A stretch of 64,000 nt of DNA from Granulosicoccus sp036478595 (GCA_036478595.1 JAZGEF010000064.1:5826-69825); one strand, 5' to 3'. Shown: positions 33,684 to 43,528, counted from the first letter of the stretch. Made by a program: numbers and translations. The notes: a model not told the origin generated them from the letters alone.

Positions 33684-34579
33684 GCAGCGGTACCACAACT
33701 ACCACTGCTACCACTGCCTCTAGCGTTCCGGGCATTGTTGCCAAAAATGTCTCAGTGGTTTATCGCAATGGTAACATCGCGCTCAGGGACGCAAGCTTTG
33801 AAGTGCCGCAATCCAGCATTTGTGCATTGGTAGGTGTTAACGGCTCCGGTAAATCAACACTCTTTAAAGCCATCATGGGTTTTGTGCCTTTAACCAAAGG
33901 CTCAGTGTCATTATTGGGCCAAGCTGCAGGTAAAACTTTGGCGCGCAATATCGTCGCCTATGTGCCACAAAACGAAGACGTCGACTGGGATTTCCCGGTG
34001 CTGGTTGAAGATGTGGTCATGATGGGGCGTTATGGCCATATGGGCTTCATGCGTCGCCCAGCAAAACGTGATCGTGAAATTGTTGATCAAGCCTTGGATC
34101 GCGTTGGTATGAGCGAATACCGTGAACGCCAAATTGGCGAGCTATCCGGTGGGCAGAAAAAACGCGTGTTCTTAGCGCGGGCTTTGGCACAAGAAGGCCG
34201 GGTGATTTTATTGGACGAGCCATTTACCGGTGTTGATGTGAGCAGCGAGGACGCCATCATCGACCTGCTACGCGGGCTCCGTGACGAAGGCCACGTGATG
34301 TTGGTATCTACGCATAACCTGGGCAGCGTGCCGCAGTTTTGCGACCAGGTTGTGTTGATAAATCGCACCGTGCTTGCTTATGGCGAAACCGAATCCGTGT
34401 TTACTCAAAAAAATCTGGAGAAAGCCTTCGGTGGCACTTTGCGCTTTCACGTGTTGGCAGGCACTGATTTGCACGATGATGATGATCAACGACAAGTCAC
34501 CGTTATATCGGATGACGAACGCCCAGTAGTTTTGTACGGTGACGGTGATGACGACAGCGATAAGCCACCTGCTGATTGA
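33680..34579 (+). CDS. sitB: Manganese/iron ABC transporter ATP-binding protein
   Basis: 299 residues. Walker A GVNGSGKS (about 54), signature LSGGQKKR, Walker B VILLDEPFTGVD and H-loop VSTHN are intact. An acidic tail, with DDDD-type clusters in the last 40 residues, extends beyond typical SitB proteins and may be a metal-contacting or regulatory feature. It couples ATP hydrolysis to import through SitC and SitD, with which it forms one operon. Confidence 0.93.
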   Translation: MSSGTTTTTATTASSVPGIVAKNVSVVYRNGNIALRDASFEVPQSSICALVGVNGSGKSTLFKAIMGFVPLTKGSVSLLGQAAGKTLARNIVAYVPQNEDVDWDFPVLVEDVVMMGRYGHMGFMRRPAKRDREIVDQALDRVGMSEYRERQIGELSGGQKKRVFLARALAQEGRVILLDEPFTGVDVSSEDAIIDLLRGLRDEGHVMLVSTHNLGSVPQFCDQVVLINRTVLAYGETESVFTQKNLEKAFGGTLRFHVLAGTDLHDDDDQRQVTVISDDERPVVLYGDGDDDSDKPPAD

Positions 34580-34581
34580 CC

Positions 34582-35448
34582 ATGCTCGATTCCCTACTCA
34601 TCCCATTTCAGTACGAATACATGACCAACGCTATTTGGGTGAGTGGTTTGGTGGGGGCAATCTGTGCGTTCTTATCAGCCTACTTGATGTTAAAAGGTTG
34701 GTCACTTATCGGTGATGCTCTGTCTCACTCTGTTGTGCCCGGAGTTGCCGGCGCTTATATGTTGGGCTTGCCCTATTCGCTAGGTGCTTTTATTTCTGGT
34801 GGCTTGGCTGCCGCGGCAATGTTATTTATCTCTCAACGATCCGCGCTAAAAACCGACGCCGTTATTGGTTTGATCTTTACCGGCTTCTTTGGCTTGGGAT
34901 TGTTTATGGCCTCCTTATCACCCACATCAGTCAACATCCAAACCATCGTATTTGGTAATGTACTGGCGATCAGCCCATTTGATACCAAACAAATACTGAT
35001 CATTGGCGCTATCACCTTCACAGCCTTACTCATCTACTGGAAAGATTTAATGCTGGTGTTCTTTGACGAAACCCACGCCAAGTCGGTTGGTTTAAACGCC
35101 ACATGGTTAAAGATACTGTTTTTCACATTACTTAGTGCATCGACAGTTGCCGCATTGCAAACCGTTGGCGCTTTTCTGGTTATCGCGATGGTGGTAACGC
35201 CAGGCGCAACCGCTTACCTATTAACGGACCGTTTCTCTCGCCTGTTAATCATCAGCGTAGTGATTGGCGCAGTCACTAGCTCGATGGGTGCATACCTAAG
35301 TTACTATGTCGATGGTGCAACCGGTGGGGTTATTGTGTTGTTGCAATCGGCTGTGTTCTTATTCGCATTTTTGTTTGCGCCTAAACATGGCTTGATCGCC
35401 AACCGCGCTGAAGCACGTCAGCGCCTACAGGATACTGATCAGCCATGA
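34582..35448 (+). CDS. sitC: Manganese/iron ABC transporter permease
   Basis: About 288 residues, eight or nine transmembrane helices of the ABC-3 (zinc/manganese) permease family. LKGWSLIGDALSHSVVPGVAGAY and LQTVGAFLVIAMVVTPGATAYLL are the family signatures. I use the ATG at 34582; a TTG two codons earlier overlaps the sitB stop. It pairs with SitD to form the channel, unlike homodimeric permeases, because both genes are present in tandem. Confidence 0.92.
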   Translation: MLDSLLIPFQYEYMTNAIWVSGLVGAICAFLSAYLMLKGWSLIGDALSHSVVPGVAGAYMLGLPYSLGAFISGGLAAAAMLFISQRSALKTDAVIGLIFTGFFGLGLFMASLSPTSVNIQTIVFGNVLAISPFDTKQILIIGAITFTALLIYWKDLMLVFFDETHAKSVGLNATWLKILFFTLLSASTVAALQTVGAFLVIAMVVTPGATAYLLTDRFSRLLIISVVIGAVTSSMGAYLSYYVDGATGGVIVLLQSAVFLFAFLFAPKHGLIANRAEARQRLQDTDQP

Positions 35449-36290
35449 TGCTATGGCTAACAGAACCACTAAGCCTTGACTTTATGCAACAGGCATTGTT
35501 TATCGGCTTAGTCGTGTCGATATCAGCTGCTCAGCTGTCATCATTTCTAGTACTAAAAGGCTGGTCGCTCATGGGTGATGCGGTATCGCATGCAGTGTTG
35601 CCCGGCATTGTTATCGCCTACCTGCTCGGCATCCCTTATTTGATTGGTGCATTTGCAACAGGTTTGTTTTGCGCCGTTAGTACAGGCTATATAACAGAGA
35701 ATAGCCGCCTTAAAGAAGACACCGTGATGGGTGTGGTGTTTAGCGCACTGTTTGCTTTGGGCGTGGTGATGTTTACCAAAATAGAAACAGAGCTACACCT
35801 TGATCACGTATTGTTTGGCGACATATTGGGCTTAAGCTGGCGTGATGTAATTGGCACAACCATGCTGTGTCTGTTTGTATCAGTTGCCATATTTGTTAAA
35901 CGGCGTGATCTATTAGTGTTTTCATTTGACGATGTTCACGCATCAGTTATCGGCTTAAACACCAAGCTACTTCACTACGGTTTGCTATCAATGCTGTCAT
36001 TATTGATTGTGGCATCGATGAAAGCCGTGGGCATCATCCTCGTAATTGCAGTATTGATCGCTCCGGGCGCTATAGCTTTTATGCTCAGTGATCGCTTTGA
36101 GCGCATGCAAGTCATCGCGATGGTAGCGGCAGCCGTGTGTACATTTATCGGCATAATATTGAGTTATCACATCGATAGCGCACCGGCACCCACGATAGTT
36201 GTCATCATGACTGGTTTGTTTGTACTGGTGTTTTTGTTTGCACCTAACCGTGGGATATTGCGAAAGCGTATTGAACGAGAGGTGGGTTAA
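35445..36290 (+). CDS. sitD: Manganese/iron ABC transporter permease
   Basis: 281 residues, ABC-3 family. LKGWSLMGDAVSHAVLPGIVIAY and MKAVGIILVIAVLIAPGAIAFML mirror the SitC motifs, so the two proteins are paralogues. It overlaps sitC by 4 bases (ATGA) and is the last gene of the operon; a small GGGC/GCCC hairpin lies about 60 bases downstream but without a T-run. Confidence 0.92.
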   Translation: MMLWLTEPLSLDFMQQALFIGLVVSISAAQLSSFLVLKGWSLMGDAVSHAVLPGIVIAYLLGIPYLIGAFATGLFCAVSTGYITENSRLKEDTVMGVVFSALFALGVVMFTKIETELHLDHVLFGDILGLSWRDVIGTTMLCLFVSVAIFVKRRDLLVFSFDDVHASVIGLNTKLLHYGLLSMLSLLIVASMKAVGIILVIAVLIAPGAIAFMLSDRFERMQVIAMVAAAVCTFIGIILSYHIDSAPAPTIVVIMTGLFVLVFLFAPNRGILRKRIEREVG

Positions 36291-36444
36291 CTGCCAGCCC
36301 GGGATCAACGCTAATACAAATTCAAACAATGGATCCACCCCGTAGGGCAATTAGCCCGCCAACGCTCACTACTGTCCAGGATGACGTCCTTAGGCTCCCA
36401 CCTTCACAGTATACCCGCCAAAAATCCATGCAAAAAATGTGGTT

Positions 36445-36469
36445 GTTAATGAGAATGATTCGTATTACT
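36445..36469 (+). promoter_or_regulatory. Putative Fur box upstream of fbpA
   Basis: GTTAATGAGAATGATTCGT matches the 19-base Fur consensus at 13 positions by my count, and an overlapping frame shifted by 6 bases (GAGAATGATTCGTATTACT) matches at 12, the overlapping pattern expected of Fur sites. It lies about 40 bases upstream of the fbpA start. Confidence 0.6.
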
Positions 36470-36506
36470 ATTAGCAACACATATACAAGCAAACTATTTA
36501 CAGACA

Positions 36507-37541
36507 ATGCAACCGAGACTAAAAAACAAACTCATTCGTCGCTTAACTGCAGCCCTTGCCGTTAGCGCCCTACTGCCGCTGGCAGCGCCTGTGCTTGCTG
36601 AGGTCAATGTTTACTCATACCGTCAGCCCTATTTGATAGAACCGATGTTTGAGGCCTTCACGGAGCAAACAGGGATAAAGGTCAATACCGTCTTTGCAAA
36701 AAAGGGCTTGATTGAACGTCTCGTCAATGAAGGTGATAACAGCCCAGCTGACTTACTAATCACCACCGATATTGGTCGCATCCTTCAGGGTGTGAAAGCA
36801 GGCGTAACACAATCAGTTGAATCAGACAAACTCAATAACACCATCCCGGCAGAGTTCCGTGCTGAAGATAAGCAATGGTTTGGTATTAGTGCACGTGCCC
36901 GTTTAATCGTTGTAGCCAAAGATCGGGTTGGTGAAGATGAAATCGCAAGCTATGCAGACCTTGCCTCCCCTGCCCTTAAAGGCCGTATTTGTACGCGTAG
37001 TGGTAAACACGACTATATGGTAGCGTTGATTGCATCGCAGCTGGCACATAACGGTGAAGAAGCGGCAACAGACTGGTTAAGTAAGCTCAAAACTAATCTT
37101 GCTCGTAAGCCTCAAGGTAACGATCGCGCACAAATTAAAGCCATCGCTCAAGGCGAATGTGATGTGGCGGTAGTTAATTCGTACTATATGGGTGTGATGT
37201 TAAGTGATCCTGAACAAGCAGCCGCGGCGGAAACCGTACGCGTTGTCTTCCCCGATCAGGGTGGCAATGGCACACACATGAATGTCAGTGGCATGTCGAT
37301 GACAAAATCTGCGCCGAACAAAATGGATGCCGTGATGCTAATGGAGTTTCTAGTGAGCAAAGAAGCACAAGCGTTATACGCCGACGTTAACCATGAGTAC
37401 CCGGTCCGTCCAGATATGAAAGCTTCAGATCTGGTTGCATCATGGGGTGATTTTAACTACGACTCCCTGTCAATGACTGACATTGCTGCCCAGCGGGCAC
37501 TCGCAAGCAAGCTGGTTGACCGAGTTGGATACGACAACTGA
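36507..37541 (+). CDS. fbpA: Iron(III) ABC transporter periplasmic binding protein
   Basis: 344 residues with a signal peptide (RRLTAALAVSALLPLAAPVLA). The mature part opens with VNVYSYRQPYLIEPMFEAF, typical of FbpA/FutA/AfuA cluster-D proteins; the tyrosine pair NSYYMGVM provides the iron ligands. It captures ferric iron in the periplasm. The Fur-like site 40 bases upstream fits iron control. The permease gene follows with overlap, whereas the expected ATPase is not here. Confidence 0.9.
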   Translation: MQPRLKNKLIRRLTAALAVSALLPLAAPVLAEVNVYSYRQPYLIEPMFEAFTEQTGIKVNTVFAKKGLIERLVNEGDNSPADLLITTDIGRILQGVKAGVTQSVESDKLNNTIPAEFRAEDKQWFGISARARLIVVAKDRVGEDEIASYADLASPALKGRICTRSGKHDYMVALIASQLAHNGEEAATDWLSKLKTNLARKPQGNDRAQIKAIAQGECDVAVVNSYYMGVMLSDPEQAAAAETVRVVFPDQGGNGTHMNVSGMSMTKSAPNKMDAVMLMEFLVSKEAQALYADVNHEYPVRPDMKASDLVASWGDFNYDSLSMTDIAAQRALASKLVDRVGYDN

Positions 37542-39276
37542 TCCCAAACGAATAACGACGCACGTAGCCTGGGGTGGTGGCCTCTCATTTGGAGATGACC
37601 CCTCAGGCAATGAGCCCGTGCCCCAAACAACTTCTAGCCGCGGTATTAGCGGCTGGTCTATCTTTGCCCTGCTCGTTGCGGCAGTTGTCTGCCTGCCTTT
37701 AATCTCGGTATTAATTCTCGCGCTAAACCCCAGCGAGAATATCTGGCCCCATCTACTCGAAACTGTTCTTGCCAACTACATTATCAATACCTTGCTGTTG
37801 ATGTTGGGCGTCGGCATCGGCACAACCTTGCTAGGCGTAAGCTCCGCCTGGTTGATCACTCATTTCGAATTCCCAGCTAGAATGTATCTAAAGTGGTTAC
37901 TGTTACTCCCCTTTGCAGTACCTGCCTATGTCATCGCCTACGTTTACACCGATTTGCTGGAATACGCAGGGCCAGTACAATCAACACTGCGCAGCATGTT
38001 TGGATGGAAATTAGCATCCGACTATTACTTCCCCGCCATTCGTACTCTACCCGGCGCAATTATCATGATGGTGCTGGTGCTGTATCCCTATGTGTATTTA
38101 CTCGCCCGTTCTGCCTTTGTTGAACAATCTGCATCCGTGCTCGAAGCTGCGCGCGCCTTGGGTGCCAATCGAGGCGCTCGTTTTTATAAGGTCGCACTAC
38201 CTATGGCGCGCCCAGCCATCATGGTGGGTATCGCGCTAGTTCTAATGGAAACCCTTAACGATTACGGCACAGTGGATTACTTCGCGGTGCGTACGCTTTC
38301 AGTGGGTTTGTATGACGTGTGGCTAAGTATGAACAACCTCGGTGGCGGAGCGCAGATTGCAAGCTTGTGTTTACTCTTTGTCGTGGTGTTGATCGGTGTT
38401 GAAAAAATTAGCCGGAAAAACCAACAAAACTATCAGCACTCGGCTAGCCGATTTCGTGCAACCAAACGGATAAAACTGCGAGGCGCAAACGCATTTTGGG
38501 CTTTTCTACTTTGTAGCTTACCGGTTCTTCTGGGCTTCATTGTACCCGCATTGGTGTTAGCCAAGTACGCTGTGATCTACTTTGATGAATCATGGGATGA
38601 GGACTTTCGCAGGACGGCATTTAACAGCATAATGCTCTCAGCCGTTGCCGCCATATGCGCAGTTTCTATCGGCGTGTTTTTAAGCTACGCCAAACGGCTA
38701 CACCCGACCAGCTGGATGCAAAGCAGCATTAGCATCGCTAGCTTAGGTTATGCCGTGCCGGGCGCCGTGCTCGCGATTGGTGTGATGATCCCTTTTGCCG
38801 CATTTGATAACCGCATCGATGCATTGGCTAAAGAATGGTTTGGTTTTTCCACAGGGCTGCTACTCAGCGGTACTTTGTTTGCATTGGTGTTCGCCTACAC
38901 GGTGCGTTTCTTAGCCGTAGCGTATGGTTCCATTGATGCCAGTATGAAAAAGATCAGCCCGAATATGGATGATGCTGCACGCTCGCTCGGAAAATCTCAC
39001 AGTAATATATTATTCAGGATTCACTTACCACTGATGCGCGGCGGTGTATTAACAGCCGCGTTGGTGGTATTTGTGGATTGCATGAAGGAGCTGCCCGCCA
39101 CATTAGTGTTAAGGCCATTTAACTTTGAAACTCTGGCCACACAGGTTTATCAATATGCATCGGACGAGCTGATCGGCGAAAGTGCACTCTATGCCCTACT
39201 GATAGTATTGGTCGGTTTAGTGCCCGTGATTATGCTAAGCAATACGATTGATCGGGCTAGCGATGTTGAAAATTAG
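37525..39276 (+). CDS. fbpB: Iron(III) ABC transporter two-domain permease
   Basis: About 583 residues with roughly 12 transmembrane helices in two halves. Each half has an EAA loop for ATPase contact: LEAARALGANRGARFYKVAL and DAARSLGKSHSNILFRIHLP. This is the fused FbpB/HitB permease type. There is no in-frame ATG near the start: TTG codons at 37483 and 37525, or a GTG at 37618, are the options, and I took the 37525 TTG, which overlaps fbpA by 17 bases. The true start is uncertain. The ATPase FbpC is absent from the window, so the system must borrow one or the gene lies elsewhere. Confidence 0.85.
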   Translation: MDTTTDPKRITTHVAWGGGLSFGDDPSGNEPVPQTTSSRGISGWSIFALLVAAVVCLPLISVLILALNPSENIWPHLLETVLANYIINTLLLMLGVGIGTTLLGVSSAWLITHFEFPARMYLKWLLLLPFAVPAYVIAYVYTDLLEYAGPVQSTLRSMFGWKLASDYYFPAIRTLPGAIIMMVLVLYPYVYLLARSAFVEQSASVLEAARALGANRGARFYKVALPMARPAIMVGIALVLMETLNDYGTVDYFAVRTLSVGLYDVWLSMNNLGGGAQIASLCLLFVVVLIGVEKISRKNQQNYQHSASRFRATKRIKLRGANAFWAFLLCSLPVLLGFIVPALVLAKYAVIYFDESWDEDFRRTAFNSIMLSAVAAICAVSIGVFLSYAKRLHPTSWMQSSISIASLGYAVPGAVLAIGVMIPFAAFDNRIDALAKEWFGFSTGLLLSGTLFALVFAYTVRFLAVAYGSIDASMKKISPNMDDAARSLGKSHSNILFRIHLPLMRGGVLTAALVVFVDCMKELPATLVLRPFNFETLATQVYQYASDELIGESALYALLIVLVGLVPVIMLSNTIDRASDVEN

Positions 39277-39360
39277 CGACTAAATCTAGTTATGAACCTT
39301 ATAAGTTGGACCATATAGAAACAGTCGATCTCGAACCTCGAGTGTAATCTCATCACCTAT

Positions 39361-39633
39361 TTATTTTGTGTCTAGCATTTTGACTATCAGCTCTCGCCCT
39401 TGTTCCGTTTTCACAATCAGATACTCTTTGCCACCCGTGCCCGGATTGCCCAATTCGACAATCGCCGCATTGATATAGCGCGGTTCTCCAACAGCAATTG
39501 AAGGAGCGACCACAAAGAAGCCCACGCCAGCGAGCAATGTTAAAACCAACATAATGCTTCGTTTAGAGTGCTCATAGAAGTCTTTCATAAGCATAATTCT
39601 AAACTCTAGATTCTTCTTAAATTCAGGCGTCAT
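39361..39633 (-). CDS. Small single-helix membrane protein of unknown function
   Basis: 90 residues: a basic N terminus, one transmembrane segment (SIMLVLTLLAGVGFFVVAP, about 26-44) and a C-terminal beta-like tail (KEYLIVKTEQGRELIVKM). There is no family I recognise. A possible ribosome site (GAGTGG) lies about 8 bases before the ATG at 39633. It sits between fbpB, convergent, and glyA, same strand. Amphipathic, clean codon structure supports a real gene, with moderate confidence. Confidence 0.45.
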   Translation of the reverse strand: MTPEFKKNLEFRIMLMKDFYEHSKRSIMLVLTLLAGVGFFVVAPSIAVGEPRYINAAIVELGNPGTGGKEYLIVKTEQGRELIVKMLDTK

Positions 39634-39761
39634 CGTATACCACTCACTGGGAGCACTGCTAAGGGGATTAGCGGATATAGCGGCCTAAATAAGTTCGACT
39701 TAAGTACACTTTTGGCTTCGACGAGCTGTTGAGTGAAAGAACGTTCTGAACAACGAGATAG

Positions 39762-39795
39762 GAAAAAAAGCAGCCGGAAAAACCCTGCCGGCTGC
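39762..39795 (-). terminator. Rho-independent terminator of glyA
   Basis: On the minus strand GCAGCCGG and CCGGCTGC form a perfect 8-base stem followed by TTTTTTT, 34 bases after the glyA stop. Confidence 0.9.
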
Positions 39796-39828
39796 CTTTA
39801 CATCTTAAAAGCAAGCTTGAGCGTGCGT

Positions 39829-41112
39829 TTATGCATAGATAGGAAATTTACCCGTTAGTGCTTTAACTTTTGCAGCAACCGCAGCTTCTACTGTACCGTT
39901 ACCTTCTTCACCGTTTTTAGATAAGCCATCAATCACTTCTAGAATCAGCTCAGCAATCTCTGCAAATTCATCAGTACCAAAGCCACGTGACGTGCCAGCA
40001 GGTGTGCCCAGACGTACGCCAGAGGTAACAAATGGTGATGCCGTATCAAATGGCACCGAGTTTTTGTTACAGGTAATCAGAGCACGGCCCAATGCTGCTT
40101 CTGCTGCCTTGCCTGTTACGTCTTTAGGGCGCAAGTCAACCAGCATGACATGAGTATCAGTACCACCAGAGACCATATCAAGCCCGCCTTTAGCTAAACC
40201 TTCCGCCAATACCGTTGCGTTGTCCACAACCGCTTTGGTGTATGCCTTAAAAGAGGGTTGCAGTGCTTCACCAAACGCTACGGCTTTTGCCGCAATCACG
40301 TGCATCAACGGGCCGCCCTGTAAACCTGGGAATACAGCAGAGTTGAATTTTTTACCCAGCTCTAGATCGTTACACAGGATCATGCCACCACGCGGGCCAC
40401 GTAAGGTTTTGTGCGTTGTGGTGGTACAAACGTGAGCATGGTCCAAGGGGTTTGAGTGGTGGCCACCAGCAACCAGTCCAGCAAAATGCGCCATATCAAC
40501 CATTAGATAGGCGCCTACTTCATCAGCAATTGCACGGAACTTAGCAAAGTCGATTGCACGAGGATAAGCTGAACCACCCGCAATGATCATCTTAGGCTTG
40601 CACTCACGCGCGCTAGCCGCCAATGCTTCAAAATCGATAAGGTGAGTTTTTTCGTCAACCCCGTAAGGCACAACGTTAAACCACTTACCTGATTGATTAA
40701 CTGGCGAACCGTGCGTTAGGTGGCCACCAGCTGCAAGGTTAAGACCCATATAAGTATCACCCGGCTGCATCAGCGCAAAGAAGACGGCTTGGTTAGCTTG
40801 TGAACCCGAATTCGGCTGCACGTTTGCGTAGGCGCAGTTGAACAGTTCCTTAGCGCGTTCGATAGCGAGAGTCTCCGCGGTATCAACGTGCTCGCAACCA
40901 CCATAGTAGCGCTTGCCAGGATACCCTTCGGCGTACTTGTTTGTCATTACCGAGCCTTGTGCCTCCATAACCGCCTTTGATACGATATTCTCAGATGCGA
41001 TCAGTTCTATTTCATGACGTTGCCGCCCCAGTTCCAGATCAATCGCTTCCTGGATTGCTGGGTCGATATCGGCAAGTGAGCCTTTAAAAAAAGTATCCAA
41101 ATTAGTGGGCAT
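39829..41112 (-). CDS. glyA: Serine hydroxymethyltransferase
   Basis: 427 residues. ELIASENIVSKAVMEAQGS, the glycine-rich YPGKRYYGGCEHVD, MVDMAHFAGLVAGG and TTTHKTLRGPRGG, which contains the PLP lysine, identify the enzyme. It converts serine and tetrahydrofolate to glycine and methylene-THF, and the folD gene that uses the product lies about 17 kb away in the window. A ribosome site GAGGAAAT precedes the ATG. It is 52 bases downstream of the YadH-like permease on the same strand, so it may share its transcript. Confidence 0.95.
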   Translation of the reverse strand: MPTNLDTFFKGSLADIDPAIQEAIDLELGRQRHEIELIASENIVSKAVMEAQGSVMTNKYAEGYPGKRYYGGCEHVDTAETLAIERAKELFNCAYANVQPNSGSQANQAVFFALMQPGDTYMGLNLAAGGHLTHGSPVNQSGKWFNVVPYGVDEKTHLIDFEALAASARECKPKMIIAGGSAYPRAIDFAKFRAIADEVGAYLMVDMAHFAGLVAGGHHSNPLDHAHVCTTTTHKTLRGPRGGMILCNDLELGKKFNSAVFPGLQGGPLMHVIAAKAVAFGEALQPSFKAYTKAVVDNATVLAEGLAKGGLDMVSGGTDTHVMLVDLRPKDVTGKAAEAALGRALITCNKNSVPFDTASPFVTSGVRLGTPAGTSRGFGTDEFAEIAELILEVIDGLSKNGEEGNGTVEAAVAAKVKALTGKFPIYA

Positions 41113-41164
41113 GGTATTTCCTCGATGTTAAATATAAATTGTTAGCAGCCTAAGTGCCCAGCAC

Positions 41165-41926
41165 TTACGGCTTGATTTTGTAACCCGTTTTGAACATCCA
41201 CCACACGATGGCGAGGCAAACCACCAAAAACAAAACAACCATCGTTAAGCTTGTGGTGACACTGACGTCCGAAACTTCAAAAAAACTCCAACGAAACCCG
41301 CTGATTAAATACAGCACCGGGTTCATTAACGAAACCTTTTGCCAAAACTCTGGCAACATACTGACCGAATAAAAACTGCCGCCTAAAAACACTAACGGTG
41401 TAATCACCAGTAGCGGTATTAGCTGCAGCTTTTCAAAATTATCAGCCCATAAGCCAATAATGAAACCAAATAAGCTAAACGAAATGCAAGTCAGCAGAAA
41501 AAATGCAATCATCCAAAACGGATGGGCAATCCTTAATTCGACAAAGAAAGCCGCGGTGATCAGGATAATACTGCCGATGATCAGCGATTTGGTTGCCGCG
41601 GCCCCCACGTAGCCAAGAATAATCTCGAAATGCGAAATGGGTGCCGACATTATTTCGTAGATAGTGCCAGTAAACTTAGGAAAGAAAATACCAAACGACG
41701 CATTCGAGATACTTTGCGTCAGCAGTGAAAGCATCATCAAGCCGGGCACAATGAACAAGCCATATGGCACACCATCCACTGACTGAATACGCGAACCAAT
41801 TGCGGACCCAAATACAACAAAATACAGCGCGGTGGATATAACCGGGGACGCAATACTTTGCATCAGTGTGTTACGCGTTCGTCGCATCTCGCTAAAGTAA
41901 AGCGCCTTAACCGCTTCTATGTTCAT
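41165..41926 (-). CDS. ABC-2 type transporter permease (YadH-like)
   Basis: 253 residues with six transmembrane helices of the ABC-2 family; NTLMQSIASPVISTALYFVVFG, YEIMSAPISHFEIILGYVGA and VFLGGSFYSVSMLPEFWQKV are typical of YadH/NodJ-type exporters. It overlaps the ATPase gene by 4 bases. The exporter's substrate is unknown; YadGH-type systems are often conserved in gammaproteobacteria without assigned cargo. Confidence 0.85.
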   Translation of the reverse strand: MNIEAVKALYFSEMRRTRNTLMQSIASPVISTALYFVVFGSAIGSRIQSVDGVPYGLFIVPGLMMLSLLTQSISNASFGIFFPKFTGTIYEIMSAPISHFEIILGYVGAAATKSLIIGSIILITAAFFVELRIAHPFWMIAFFLLTCISFSLFGFIIGLWADNFEKLQLIPLLVITPLVFLGGSFYSVSMLPEFWQKVSLMNPVLYLISGFRWSFFEVSDVSVTTSLTMVVLFLVVCLAIVWWMFKTGYKIKP

Positions 41927-42885
41927 GGCTGCGCCCCAACGAGTTCGACAAAGATGTCTTCAAGCGACGATTGCGATGTGACGAGATCTTTAAACGGCAG
42001 CCCAGCCTTGTTTAGATCACCCAGCAAACCCGTAATACCGGTGCGCTCACTTTTGATATCGTATTCGTAGCTAAGCTTGGTGCCATCGGCAGACAAGCCC
42101 AACCTGTAGTTAGCCAAGCTTTCTGGTATTGCGCTCACGGGATCTTTAAGCTCTATCAGCAACTGTTTATTACCCATTTTTTGCATTAGCGTGTTTTTGT
42201 CTTCAAGCAGTAATAGCTGACCATTGTTGATAACACCTACCCTGTCAGCGATTTCCTCTGCTTCTTCTATATAGTGCGTAGTGAGAATGATGGTCACTCC
42301 ATCACGGCGTAATTCTTCAACTAGCGCCCACATATCTTTACGTAGTTCAACATCCACGCCCGCCGTGGGTTCATCCAAAAATAGAATACGTGGTTGATGA
42401 GACAAGGCTTTAGCGATTAATACCCGGCGTTTCATGCCACCAGAGAGTTGCTGCACCATCGCGTTTTTCTTATCACTAAGTGTTAGCTTTTCAAGGATAG
42501 AATCGATGTATTGCTCGTCTGGTTTTTTACCAAATAAACCACGACTGAGATTAACAGTGTTTACCACTAATTCAAATGCACCTAAGGTGAGCTCCTGTGG
42601 CACTAGACCGATAAGCTCTCGCGTGCGTCTGTAATCCTTTCGGATATCAAAACCTGCCACCTTTACCGAGCCACTAGTAGGATTGATCAAGCCACAAACA
42701 GCAGAAATCAATGTAGTTTTTCCCGCACCATTAGGCCCGAGTAAGGCCAATATTTCACCCTCTTTGATATCTAAGTTGATATCATTAAGCGCTACCTGCC
42801 CACCTGAGTAGGTTTTTCCCAAACCTTTTATCTCAATAATTGTATTAGCGTTTGTGTTGATATTGGATTTGACTTTATGTTCCAT
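41923..42885 (-). CDS. ABC transporter ATP-binding protein (YadG-like)
   Basis: 320 residues. Walker A LGPNGAGKTT (about 52), Q-loop, signature LSGGMKRR, Walker B ILFLDEPTAGVD and H-loop LTTHY are complete. A C-terminal extension of about 90 residues matches the YadG/DrrA-type exporters. It is paired with the ABC-2 permease downstream. The polar N terminus with NINTNANTI is unusual but in frame. It is divergent from the FMN reductase gene by 66 bases. Confidence 0.88.
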   Translation of the reverse strand: MEHKVKSNINTNANTIIEIKGLGKTYSGGQVALNDINLDIKEGEILALLGPNGAGKTTLISAVCGLINPTSGSVKVAGFDIRKDYRRTRELIGLVPQELTLGAFELVVNTVNLSRGLFGKKPDEQYIDSILEKLTLSDKKNAMVQQLSGGMKRRVLIAKALSHQPRILFLDEPTAGVDVELRKDMWALVEELRRDGVTIILTTHYIEEAEEIADRVGVINNGQLLLLEDKNTLMQKMGNKQLLIELKDPVSAIPESLANYRLGLSADGTKLSYEYDIKSERTGITGLLGDLNKAGLPFKDLVTSQSSLEDIFVELVGAQP

Positions 42886-42951
42886 AGGTTTATTGTCTCA
42901 CATGCAGCACAACCAGACACCACGCTAACTCACTCCAACGGAGTCAAATCA

Positions 42952-43521
42952 ATGTCAAAGAAGACCATTTTGTGTTTCGCAGGAAGTGCTCGAAAACAGT
43001 CGCTAAATAAGCAATTGGCTAAACAAGCCGCTGGGATTGCACAAGTTGCTGGCGCTGATGGGCAATTTATTGATTTAGCAGACTACGCAATGCCGCTGTA
43101 CCACGGTGATGAAGAAACTGGGCTTGGCCTGCCTGAGCACGCAAAGACGCTTAAGGCGATGTTCACAGCCGCTGATGGCTTGTTTATCGTCTCCCCTGAG
43201 TACAACAGTTCGTTTAGCCCACTTTTAAAAAACACCATTGATTGGTTGTCTCGTTCCCACATGGAAAACGAAACAGGATTGTCGGCCTATCACGGGAAAA
43301 TTGCGGGCCTCGCGGCGGTATCGCCCGGACGCCTAGGTGGCTTGCGAGGGCTACCATCGTTACGAATATTGTTGAGCAACCTAGGTGTAACGGTAGCGCC
43401 ACATCAAACGGCCGTAGGCAGTGCCTATGACAAAATCAACGAGCAGGGTGAATTTACAGACGAGGCGGCACTGACGGGGATTGAAAAAACAATCAGAAGT
43501 ATGATTCATCTAATGGCCTAA
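42952..43521 (+). CDS. NADPH-dependent FMN reductase family protein
   Basis: About 189 residues, flavodoxin-like fold. LCFAGSARKQSLNKQLAKQA is the N-terminal phosphate-binding loop; FIVSPEYNSSFSPLLKNTIDWLSR is the signature that binds FMN. The ATG at 42952 has GGAG 8 bases upstream; the frame extends upstream without a ribosome site. It probably reduces quinones, chromate or azo compounds with NAD(P)H; the cellular target is unknown. A hairpin follows at 43529. Confidence 0.87.
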   Translation: MSKKTILCFAGSARKQSLNKQLAKQAAGIAQVAGADGQFIDLADYAMPLYHGDEETGLGLPEHAKTLKAMFTAADGLFIVSPEYNSSFSPLLKNTIDWLSRSHMENETGLSAYHGKIAGLAAVSPGRLGGLRGLPSLRILLSNLGVTVAPHQTAVGSAYDKINEQGEFTDEAALTGIEKTIRSMIHLMA

Positions 43522-43528
43522 ACTCAAC

